From positions 50,736 to 114,735 of the forward strand of contig JABIHA010000138.1 in assembly GCA_018649885.1 (NCBI GenBank): a DNA stretch of 64,000 nucleotides. Reading direction: 5' to 3'. The first letter of the stretch is position 1. Each line of letters starts with the position of its first letter. The DNA comes from Bacteriovoracaceae bacterium. GTDB lineage: Bacteria > Bdellovibrionota > Bacteriovoracia > Bacteriovoracales > Bacteriovoracaceae. The notes below the pieces were generated by a model that was not told the DNA's origin, did not search any database, and saw nothing but the letters and a program-made list of their open reading frames with translations. Shown piece after piece: positions 44,026 to 51,708 of the stretch. The translations under genes were made by a program, and so were the position numbers.

Positions 44026-44826
44026 TTACTTAAGCCAGCTACCGCTACCCCAATGTCCTTCGTAATCACCAAAAGCTTCATAGAGTTCTTTTCTTTTTTC
44101 CTGAGCACTTGTCATTTTAGCTTCGGCTTCTCGTTTACTTACAAGAAGTTCAGCCAGTGAATCATCTATCGATTCTTTTTCGCTTAAAATCGACTCTTCT
44201 AATGAGGCCTCATAGGTGGCCTGAACAACTGCAAGCTCAGCCTCATAAGTATCCTTTGTCAATGTGTCGACATCGGCCTCATAGCTGGCCATGATATCGT
44301 CGCCACTGACAATGCTGTCAAAGAATTCTTTTTGTTCACGAAGAGCTGCTTCAGATTTTTCAATTGATTTAACAAGTGCGTTAGCTTCTTTTTCTTCTTC
44401 TTTAAGACTATCATCATAAATTTCAAGTCTATCAGATGTTCTTCTTAATATTTCTTTTGCCTGCTTCTCAATAGAGTCACTTCTTCCGTTGCGATCGTAA
44501 GTATCTGCTACAAATTTATACTCTGTAATATAAGCATCAATTAATCCATTACCTGGTAGGAGCTCATCTGCTACACATAGATAATATCCTCCATATATAA
44601 GGTAGTGTTTTGAGTGGTTCGATATACCTACAAAATCTCCTGCCCAGAAAAATGGGTTGATATCTCTATTGGCTTCATAAATTGAAGTGCCAACAGTGTA
44701 TGAACGTATAAAACTAGGTGCTTCACAATATACATAGTGAGTTACATAAGTACTTGGGTCAGCGAATGCGACACTCGATAATAATAGAGAAAAGACAAGC
44801 ATCTTTTTAAGGCTTGATAACTTCAT
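44026..44826 (-). CDS. Exported coiled-coil protein, unknown
   Basis: A 266-aa protein with a signal peptide ending at VAFA and a conserved-looking N-terminal half with Tyr/Cys (YVYCEAPSFIR). The second half, about residues 130-250, is a long Glu/Lys/Ala-rich coiled coil. Start chosen at the ATG 44826, which follows GTGGAGGTAG. No family recognised; coiled-coil secreted proteins often act as structural or adhesin parts, but this is only a guess. Confidence 0.6.
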   Translation of the reverse strand: MKLSSLKKMLVFSLLLSSVAFADPSTYVTHYVYCEAPSFIRSYTVGTSIYEANRDINPFFWAGDFVGISNHSKHYLIYGGYYLCVADELLPGNGLIDAYITEYKFVADTYDRNGRSDSIEKQAKEILRRTSDRLEIYDDSLKEEEKEANALVKSIEKSEAALREQKEFFDSIVSGDDIMASYEADVDTLTKDTYEAELAVVQATYEASLEESILSEKESIDDSLAELLVSKREAEAKMTSAQEKRKELYEAFGDYEGHWGSGSWLK

Positions 44827-45045
44827 TAAACTACCTCCACGATAGTTAATATAATATGAAACAATCTTATAAGGTGATCTCATCTAGTGGAATACACTGT
44901 GTAATATTGACCCTGGCTGTCAATGCTGCTTGAGCATGAAACAGGCAGTTTTTACAAAGTTGTCTATAATTTAAAGAGTTTATCCCGTTAATCTCGCTTT
45001 AACATGGTCTTGTGGGGAGGAGACAATAATAGATTGCCCAGATAG

Positions 45046-45073
45046 AAAAGGGGACCACTTACCTTGGGTCCCC
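45046..45073 (-). terminator. Terminator of the blaI-blaR1/transglycosylase operon
   Basis: GGGGACC and GGTCCCC pair (45050-45056 and 45067-45073), and reading on the minus strand the stem is followed by CTTTTC. It lies 19 nt beyond the stop of the fusion gene. Confidence 0.7.
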
Positions 45074-45091
45074 GTTAGAAGGCTTTACTAC

Positions 45092-46753
45092 TTAGCAGTT
45101 TTCAACGATATTCGAAGTTTTTCTACATAGCTTGGTTTGCTCAGAACTCCTGATACCTAAACTGTCTTCAAGAAGCACGTGAGTTTCTGGCAGGGCAAAT
45201 TCACCCTTAAACTGAAATTTCTTGGGGTTTTTAAGGATAATAATCCCGGCCATAATCTTTGCAAGATACTGCTTGTCTCCTATATCACTAAATGCCCAAG
45301 GATCGAGAGTTCCTCTATTTTCGATCTCTTTTTTAAGACGACTCTCACCAGTGTTGTAGGATAAAATAGCCAGTCTCCAGTCTTTTTGAAAGTCTGGAAT
45401 TTTGTAGAGACTTTGGTAGTAAGAGATGGCCGCAGCTGTGAGCTTACCTACATTAAATCTTTCATCGTGTCCTTTTTTTACCACTAGACCAAATCTTCTG
45501 GCCGTTCCTGGCATGAATTGCCAAATGCCAGCAGCTCCATTTCCTGAAATCGCTTTATTGCTAAAACCAGACTCCATTAGTGGCACTGCAAGTAGCTCAA
45601 GAGGTAATTTACTAAGGCCCAGTTTTCCTAAAATAAAACCTTGGTAGTTTTTCATTCTCACCATGGCCTTTTTCATAAAAGATCGCCCGCGAGGGTCTCC
45701 GATATAAAAATTAAGCCATTTGAGAACCTCTTCATTGACTTCGATGGGAATCTTACTGTCATAAGAGTGAGCGATGTCAGACGCCTGCTCCAGACTTAAA
45801 ATATGTCTGGAATCACTACTTATGGCAAATGCTGTCTGCAATAAGACTACCGAGCTCAAAATTAAGGCCGCATAGGTTTTAAGGGGTGTTCTACTTTTTT
45901 TCTCATTCATTGAGATCATTTTAATCCTCCATTTTAAAAGTTTTAGGGAGGCCATGGCACAAGTTGGTTGAAAAGAAATTCCGGAATTTTTACTAGCTAT
46001 TTTTAATATTGATTTTGCATATTTAATTGAATTTTTGCGGTTGTGATCGACTACCTTTCTGTCACATCGGTACTCAATTTGCTCGCCTATCTTTCTCACA
46101 AAAAAGTGAGCAAAAGGATTGAGAAAAAAGAAGGCCTTGATCAGCTGAATAAGATAGATCGACTTGGTATCGCCTAATTTATGGTGAATGAACTCATGTT
46201 TTAATGAATAGTGGAGCAGGTCTTTATCTTGTAGTACTGAGCTTGGCACCAAAATTAAATAATTCCCAGGCCACCAAAGTGAGCATGGAGAGCCCAGGTT
46301 TTCAGAAACTAGAATTTTCGTTTTTTTATGGAACTTCACCTGATGGGCATTTCCAATTATTTTTCTCAAACGGAAGATATCTCTTATAAAGAGAAATCCC
46401 CATATTGTGAGACCAGTCAAAAATATACCTATCCAGAGCATATTAGAGCTAAGGGACTGGTAGGTTTTGGTAATGACCTGCTTACTGCTTGTTTTCCTAA
46501 CAATTGTTTCAAAAACTGCACCAGTGGAGCCACTAATCAAGGTTTCAAATTTTTCTATACCGTGCTCAAGCCCTGGAGCGCTTACTGGAGAGAATTTCCA
46601 TAATAAGGAAAAGGCAATGACTAGCGGAATAGTTAATAGAAACATTCTTTCAAAGTTGGTCTTTTTTTCCTCTTTATAGAAAAGGGAGAAAAAGATCATC
46701 AGGACTCCACATAGAGTTAAAAGAAGGTGCAAATCTTTGAGCATAGAGATCAT
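45092..46753 (-). CDS. BlaR1-like M56 peptidase fused to a lytic transglycosylase
   Basis: A 553-aa fusion. The first half has membrane helices and an M56 (BlaR1/MecR1) zinc peptidase with H186-E187...H190 (HEFIHH) and a later Glu in EYRCDRKVV. Another transmembrane helix (about 293-313) leads to an exported lytic transglycosylase domain of MltD/SLT (family 23) type: ELLAVPLMESGFSNKAISGN, catalytic E394, then GAAGIWQFMPGTARRFGL and AILSYNTGE. In BlaR1 that external part is a penicillin sensor. It overlaps the blaI-like stop (ATGA). It could sense or act on peptidoglycan and cleave the repressor; inference. Confidence 0.88.
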   Translation of the reverse strand: MISMLKDLHLLLTLCGVLMIFFSLFYKEEKKTNFERMFLLTIPLVIAFSLLWKFSPVSAPGLEHGIEKFETLISGSTGAVFETIVRKTSSKQVITKTYQSLSSNMLWIGIFLTGLTIWGFLFIRDIFRLRKIIGNAHQVKFHKKTKILVSENLGSPCSLWWPGNYLILVPSSVLQDKDLLHYSLKHEFIHHKLGDTKSIYLIQLIKAFFFLNPFAHFFVRKIGEQIEYRCDRKVVDHNRKNSIKYAKSILKIASKNSGISFQPTCAMASLKLLKWRIKMISMNEKKSRTPLKTYAALILSSVVLLQTAFAISSDSRHILSLEQASDIAHSYDSKIPIEVNEEVLKWLNFYIGDPRGRSFMKKAMVRMKNYQGFILGKLGLSKLPLELLAVPLMESGFSNKAISGNGAAGIWQFMPGTARRFGLVVKKGHDERFNVGKLTAAAISYYQSLYKIPDFQKDWRLAILSYNTGESRLKKEIENRGTLDPWAFSDIGDKQYLAKIMAGIIILKNPKKFQFKGEFALPETHVLLEDSLGIRSSEQTKLCRKTSNIVENC

Positions 46754-47127
46754 AACTCCCCCTGCTCTATTAAGGCGCACAGACTTATCAGTTCTTTTTT
46801 GGAGATTTTATTTTCATCAATTAAGCATTTGACGATAGATTGGGGAGCACCCTCAAAAACGGTATCTAAAAGGTTGTTAACACTTTTCTTTTGATAGTCG
46901 CTTTTTTCTAGTTGAGGAGTGTAGATGTGGCCTCGGCCTTGTTTTTGTGAGCTGACGGCATTCTTTTTTTCAAGAATTCTGACCATGGTAGAAACGCTGG
47001 TATAGGCAAGGTTTCTATTTTCTCCCATTTTTTCCATGATATCTTTGACGCTACCACTTCCAATGGACCACAAAATATTCATTAGCTCTAGCTCTACCTC
47101 TGTGAGCATATGCTGATCTTTCGGCAT
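46750..47127 (-). CDS. BlaI/MecI-family transcriptional repressor
   Basis: A 125-aa winged-helix repressor matching BlaI: LTEVELELMNILWSIGSGSVKDIMEKM, then LAYTSVSTMVRILEKKNAV, followed by the dimerisation helix region. In the family, repression ends when the partner M56 peptidase cleaves the repressor. That partner is encoded directly after it with overlapping start and stop. Two matching dyad sites (47164-47179 and 47187-47202) lie upstream of its ATG, fitting autoregulation. Confidence 0.92.
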   Translation of the reverse strand: MPKDQHMLTEVELELMNILWSIGSGSVKDIMEKMGENRNLAYTSVSTMVRILEKKNAVSSQKQGRGHIYTPQLEKSDYQKKSVNNLLDTVFEGAPQSIVKCLIDENKISKKELISLCALIEQGEL

Positions 47128-47163
47128 AATTCTTCCTTAAAAAATGTGTTGGTTAAAAGTTTA

Positions 47164-47202
47164 AACTAAGACTTTAGTTAAAGTCCAACTAAATCTTTAG
47201 TT
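47164..47202. promoter_or_regulatory. Twin BlaI-type dyad operators
   Basis: Two copies of AACTAA-N4-TTAGTT, at 47164-47179 (spacer GACT) and 47187-47202 (spacer ATCT), with centres 23 bp apart, about 2.2 helical turns. They sit 37-75 nt upstream of the blaI-like start, where BlaI dimers would be expected to block transcription. The next gene on the other strand begins at 47307 and could also be affected. Confidence 0.75.
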
Positions 47203-47306
47203 CGATTATTTTTCCTTTATTCGCGTCATGCGTATATTCCTAGGCGATTGTCTTATCCAAAATTCCTTTTTGGTTTTAAAATATTCTTTTGACTGGTGAG
47301 GAAGTT

Positions 47307-48389
47307 ATGTTCTTTGATTCGATTATATTTGATTTGGATGGGACTCTTTGGAAGGCCTGTAGCTCTACTGCCTATGGTTGGAATCGAGCGTTAGAGAAGA
47401 TGGGAAGGAGTGAAAGGTGCACTCCCGCCGATATTGAAAAAGTGGCCGGCAAATTTTATATGGATTGTGTTAAAGAGGTTTTTCCAAATATTGATATCCC
47501 CTACCCTGAGCTCGCGGCGGCCCTTAGTGTTCATGAAAAAAATGCGGTGATAGAGCGTGGTGGAACTCTTTATCCCGGATTGGAAGAAGGACTTACGAGT
47601 TTAAAGAAAAGCTACAAGCTCTATTTGGTTAGCAATTGCGCTGGCTGGTATCTCAATTCTTTTTTTGATTTTTCAGGACTTTCTCGTTTCTTCGAAGATT
47701 CCACCTGTCATGGTATGACCAATTTGAGCAAAGATTTAAATATTTTAAATATCATGGAAAAAAATGGCCTGAGTAAGTCTATTTACATTGGTGATACCAT
47801 GGGCGATTTTGTCTCAGCAAAAAAGGCGGGTACATCTTTTGGACTGGCAAGCTATGGTTTTGGAAAAGTCGATGAGGCCAAAATTATTTTTGAAGACTTC
47901 CATCAGCTGACTGATTATTTTCAAAAATTAAGAGTACTAGAAGACAAAGCAGAATATAGAAAAAATGTGGCGGCCATCATTATTGATAAACAAAAAAAAA
48001 TATTGATGGGCAAAAAGAAAGTAGAAGCTGGCGAGACCCCCTTTTGGCAGCTCCCGCAAGGCGGAATTGAAGAGGGAGAAAGTGCTGAGGAGGCCATTAC
48101 CAGGGAAATCACTGAAGAGACAGGCATGAGCTCATTTTCGATTATTGGTGAAACGGATGAGAGTTACCGCTACATCTGGAATGAAAAATTTAACCCAGAC
48201 AGTCCCTATATCGGCCAAGAACAAATATATTTTTTGATTGAGGCCGAAGATATAGCACAGTTGACTGAGACTGATGATTTTGATGCCTATGAATGGGTTG
48301 ACCCAAGCGAAGCCGTTGATAGGACACTCGATATTAAAAAACCTGTCTACACAAAGGCCCTCAAATTTTTCCACTTATTAGAAGATTAA
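47307..48389 (+). CDS. HAD-family phosphatase fused to a Nudix hydrolase
   Basis: A 360-aa two-domain protein. Residues 1-~205 are a HAD phosphatase: motif I IFDLDGTLW, motif II LVSNCAGW, and motif III/IV region SIYIGDTMGDFVSAKKAG. Residues ~220-360 are a Nudix domain: QLPQGGIEEGESAEEAITREITEETG, which is an RppH-like pattern. Fused dephosphorylation and pyrophosphate cleavage could clean or recycle nucleotides or RNA ends. The ATG follows GTGAGG. The fusion is complete in one frame. Confidence 0.88.
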   Translation: MFFDSIIFDLDGTLWKACSSTAYGWNRALEKMGRSERCTPADIEKVAGKFYMDCVKEVFPNIDIPYPELAAALSVHEKNAVIERGGTLYPGLEEGLTSLKKSYKLYLVSNCAGWYLNSFFDFSGLSRFFEDSTCHGMTNLSKDLNILNIMEKNGLSKSIYIGDTMGDFVSAKKAGTSFGLASYGFGKVDEAKIIFEDFHQLTDYFQKLRVLEDKAEYRKNVAAIIIDKQKKILMGKKKVEAGETPFWQLPQGGIEEGESAEEAITREITEETGMSSFSIIGETDESYRYIWNEKFNPDSPYIGQEQIYFLIEAEDIAQLTETDDFDAYEWVDPSEAVDRTLDIKKPVYTKALKFFHLLED

Positions 48390-48549
48390 TCATCTCCCCT
48401 GTATCAACTGTAATTTGATAGGAATTGACACCTGTGTTGTGGCTGAACTCAGAGTCATCTTTAAAGTAGGTGAAAAAAGAAAAATTAAGCAAGGGCATTG
48501 GTCAAAGTACAATTTCTTCACTAGCATAGAAAGATGCAAAGGAGTGTTT

Positions 48550-48927
48550 ATGACAATCAGTTTATGGTGTGTTTTAGTGGCGGGGATTATGCCTATGCTT
48601 TGGGCCGCATGTGCAAAAGCAAGTGGGCCAGGTTTTGATAATAATGGTCCAAGAGATTTTTTAGAGGGATTAACAGGAGCGAGAAAGCGAGCTCATTGGG
48701 CCCAGCTCAATAGTTTTGAAGCTTTCCCTCTTTTTGCTGTAGCGGTTATAGTCGCCCATATGTTGGGTAAAATTGGCCAAGAAACCATAGACAATGTGGC
48801 CATTTTATTTGTGGTATCTAGGGTGTTCTACGGAGTATTTTATATAAAAGATTTTGCAAACATGAGATCAATTGTTTGGTTTGTAGGACTGGTTTGCTGT
48901 ATTTCATTGTTTGTGATGTCAGTATAA
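48550..48927 (+). CDS. MAPEG-family membrane protein
   Basis: A 125-aa protein with about four transmembrane helices of the MAPEG (membrane-associated eicosanoid/glutathione metabolism) family. The conserved region is LTGARKRAHWAQLNSFEAFPLFAVAVI, followed by the RVFYGVFYI helix. Bacterial members' substrates are mostly unknown. The ATG follows GGAG; the longer frame from 48415 is not supported. Confidence 0.82.
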   Translation: MTISLWCVLVAGIMPMLWAACAKASGPGFDNNGPRDFLEGLTGARKRAHWAQLNSFEAFPLFAVAVIVAHMLGKIGQETIDNVAILFVVSRVFYGVFYIKDFANMRSIVWFVGLVCCISLFVMSV

Positions 48928-48934
48928 GTAGAAA

Positions 48935-48957
48935 GGGGAGTTGTTGTCCAACTCCCC
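48935..48957. terminator. Bidirectional terminator between MAPEG and ABC-F genes
   Basis: GGGGAGTTG (48935-48943) pairs with CAACTCCCC (48949-48957) in the 38-nt gap between the two convergent genes. The T-runs on both sides are short. Confidence 0.6.
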
Positions 48958-48965
48958 CATTAAAT

Positions 48966-50693
48966 TCATAATTTGAGTTCTTTTTTGATTGCCTTAATTT
49001 CTTCACGCCAATTCGATTGAAGCTTGATTTTCTGAAACTTTGGCCTTCTTGCCAGGTCGTCACCCAGCTTTTTTTCAAGAACCAGAAGTTTTTCAAGCAA
49101 GTCCTCCTCAGAACCTTGAATAAATTCTTTGGTTGCAGCTGAAGCTGTTGCTGCCATGTTGCTTTGGATCTCTTCACTATTTAAAAAGCTGTCATAAAAA
49201 TAGTTTGGACTGGATTCTTCGTATAGCTTCCCATTTTTAACCACCAAAAATCTAGAGGCCACACTATCAATAAAGGCCCTATCGTGACCGGTTACAATTA
49301 AAGTGGCGCTGCTACCCTTTAAAATATGCTCAAGCTCTTCCTTGCCTTTGATATCAAGGTGATTTGTCGGCTCATCTAGAATCATAAAATTAGGTCTTAG
49401 AGTTGAGAGAATGATAAATACAATTCTTGCCCTCTCTCCCCCACTGAGATTACCTATTTTATCGTGATGTCTATCAATGGCAAAACCGGCACGAATCAAA
49501 TTCATTTTGATTTCATTATCCACACAGTCAAGTTTACTCCTTAACTCTTCCCAAATAGTGTTTTTGACTTCCAGCTCTTGTTGCTGTTGATCATAGAGCC
49601 CTAGAAAAGTATTGGGGGCAATACGAATTTCACCAAATTCTTCTTCCGCCCTTATAGCTTTTGAAAGAATCGTAATAAGGGTTGTCTTGCCAACTCCGTT
49701 TTCTCCCAGGAGGGCCACTTTTTCTCCTTGTTTGAGATAGAGCTTTTCAATGGAAAAGAGCTTTTTATCTGGATGACCTGGTACATTCACATCAAAGTTT
49801 TTGATTTCTACGGCCATTTTACTTTTCTGCTCTTTGGTATCCAGTGACAGTGTCAGTGAAGAGGTCTTATCAAGTTGCGTTTTAGTAACTTCAAGCTTAT
49901 CCACTCTTTTTTCCATGGATTTGGCCTTTCTTGAAAGGTCTTCATTATCATAAACCTTTCCCCAAATAGCGAGTCTCTTGGCCGAAGCTTTGATTCGGTC
50001 TATTTCCTTTTGCTCTTTTTCAAGTCTCAACTTCCTTAGCTGATCTTCTTTTTGTAGATTAACTAAAGCAGTGCTGTAGCCACCTTCAAAGTGATAAACA
50101 TTCTTATCGCGAACAAAGATAGTCCTATTTGTTGTAGTATCTAGAATGGATCTGTCGTGGGAAATAATGACAAAAGTGAACTGGCACTGGTTTTTCAAAA
50201 TTTCCTCGAAGAAAACAAGGTTTTTTAAATCGAGATGATTTGTAGGCTCATCAAAGAAAACCACATCAGGCTTGGTGATGAATGCTCTTGCCATCATAAG
50301 CCTATTTTTTTGTCCACCGCTGAGACCGCCAATCAAGATATCGAATTGGTCCTCTGTGAAATGAAGATCCAGTAAGAGCTTCTGAGCAATGTGGATATTT
50401 GAAATAGGATCATCTAATTTCTCTGATACGGCTTCAATTATACTCTTGTCCAGTAGGTACTCTGGCAGAAACTGCTCAACTGACTCTACTTTTAGTCCTC
50501 TACGGTAGATCACATCCCCTTTTTGAGGAGTGAGTGTTTTATTCAATATGGATAGTAGAGTTGATTTTCCACTGCCATTGTCACCAACTAGGCCAATCCT
50601 ATCACCTGCCATAATTGAGACAGAAATATCACTCAAAAGAATATTTGAGTCATGGCCAAAGGTTAAATTATTTAAATCTATAAGTGTTTTCAT
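48966..50693 (-). CDS. ABC-F ATPase (Uup/EttA-like)
   Basis: A 575-aa cytosolic protein with two ABC domains and no membrane part. Domain 1 has Walker A GDNGSGKSTLL and signature LSGGQKNRL; domain 2 has GENGVGKTTLI and LSGGERARI. Both have DEPTNHLD Walker B sites. The linker between them is the Arg/Lys-rich helical region of ABC-F translation factors. Uup-type proteins act on ribosomes or DNA junctions; which applies here is unclear. The chosen ATG is 4 codons inside the frame. Confidence 0.9.
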   Translation of the reverse strand: MKTLIDLNNLTFGHDSNILLSDISVSIMAGDRIGLVGDNGSGKSTLLSILNKTLTPQKGDVIYRRGLKVESVEQFLPEYLLDKSIIEAVSEKLDDPISNIHIAQKLLLDLHFTEDQFDILIGGLSGGQKNRLMMARAFITKPDVVFFDEPTNHLDLKNLVFFEEILKNQCQFTFVIISHDRSILDTTTNRTIFVRDKNVYHFEGGYSTALVNLQKEDQLRKLRLEKEQKEIDRIKASAKRLAIWGKVYDNEDLSRKAKSMEKRVDKLEVTKTQLDKTSSLTLSLDTKEQKSKMAVEIKNFDVNVPGHPDKKLFSIEKLYLKQGEKVALLGENGVGKTTLITILSKAIRAEEEFGEIRIAPNTFLGLYDQQQQELEVKNTIWEELRSKLDCVDNEIKMNLIRAGFAIDRHHDKIGNLSGGERARIVFIILSTLRPNFMILDEPTNHLDIKGKEELEHILKGSSATLIVTGHDRAFIDSVASRFLVVKNGKLYEESSPNYFYDSFLNSEEIQSNMAATASAATKEFIQGSEEDLLEKLLVLEKKLGDDLARRPKFQKIKLQSNWREEIKAIKKELKL

Positions 50694-50785
50694 TACAATC
50701 ACCATCTTTTTATCAATTTGATTGACTCTGCAATCAAATTAAAAAATTAAATTTTTAGAATTCTTTAAAATTATCTAGCGAGGGG

Positions 50786-50971
50786 CTAGCAGTTTGATGA
50801 TGTAGTGATCGAGGAGGGCACTAAAACCATGGCACAGCTAAAGCCCGCTCTACTTTCTAAAGCTTCATTTTCACTTGTTAAAGAAGTGAAAAGACCAGTC
50901 GAAATATCAGCAATTAGCTGATTTAAAGAATAGGTTTTTTCTGAATTTGTCATAATCATTAGTAAGTCCAT
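50786..50971 (-). CDS. Possible 61-aa protein, unknown
   Basis: A short ORF in the gap between the ABC-F gene and the divergent YgjV-like gene. The ATG follows AGAGG (reverse strand), giving a credible ribosome site, and the composition is ordinary. No motif or homologous pattern is recognised, so it may be spurious. Apart from this ORF, the 50694-51039 gap holds only an AT-rich palindromic stretch near 50730-50760. Confidence 0.4.
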   Translation of the reverse strand: MDLLMIMTNSEKTYSLNQLIADISTGLFTSLTSENEALESRAGFSCAMVLVPSSITTSSNC

Positions 50972-51039
50972 TTTGGGCCTCTTTCAGTTTGTTAGACTAG
51001 ATGCAAAATAAATTTCTGTCAAGCCACATTAGAGGTGTT

Positions 51040-51708
51040 ATGATTAATTTACAGGCATTTAAAAGGCACTTCAGAGGAGCTCTGGTGACATTTGAGCAGG
51101 CAATTGGATACTTGGGATCAGTCTTGGTCGCTCTATCCATGATGATGAAAAATTTTAAAACTTTGAGGTATGTGAATCTTCTTGGTGCCAGTACTATGGC
51201 ATGTTACGGGATTATTCTTAAGGCCTACCCAGTTTTTGGATTAAATTTATTTATTGTTTTGATCGATCTTTATTACCTCTACAAAATTCATACCAGTAAA
51301 GAGTACTTTACTCTCAATGAAACTTTTAAAGGAGATGAATATTTTCTTCAGCAGTTTTTTGAGTTTTATAAAAATGACATCGCCCGTTTCTTTCCCCATT
51401 TTGATTTTGGCTCAATTAAAAACTACCAAACGATTTTGATCGCTAGGGATTTAAGGCCAGTTGGTTTTTTTATTTATCAGATACTAGAAGGTGGAGTTCT
51501 TCAAATTGAGTTAGACTATGCATGCAGTGAATTTAGAGATAAAAAAAATACACAATATGTACTCGATAGAAAAAATGCTGACTTCAAAAGCCTTGGAGTT
51601 CACACCTTGATTTCCAGACCCGAACATCCACTGCACACAAAATTCTTAAAAAAAGTGGGGTTTCATCAGAATCCCGAGACACCTGAAATATTCGAAAAGT
51701 TAATTTAA
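51040..51708 (+). CDS. YgjV-like membrane protein with C-terminal acetyltransferase-like domain
   Basis: A 222-aa protein. The N-terminal ~80 residues have three helices resembling inner membrane YgjV (IGYLGSVLVALSMMMKN...). The remainder looks like a GNAT-related domain: DLRPVGFFIYQILEGGVLQIELDYACSEFRD and a KFLKKVGFHQNP ending. A membrane-tethered acetyltransferase is plausible but unconfirmed. The ATG at 51040 follows AGAGG; a TTG/ATG at 51001 is also in frame. Confidence 0.65.
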   Translation: MINLQAFKRHFRGALVTFEQAIGYLGSVLVALSMMMKNFKTLRYVNLLGASTMACYGIILKAYPVFGLNLFIVLIDLYYLYKIHTSKEYFTLNETFKGDEYFLQQFFEFYKNDIARFFPHFDFGSIKNYQTILIARDLRPVGFFIYQILEGGVLQIELDYACSEFRDKKNTQYVLDRKNADFKSLGVHTLISRPEHPLHTKFLKKVGFHQNPETPEIFEKLI

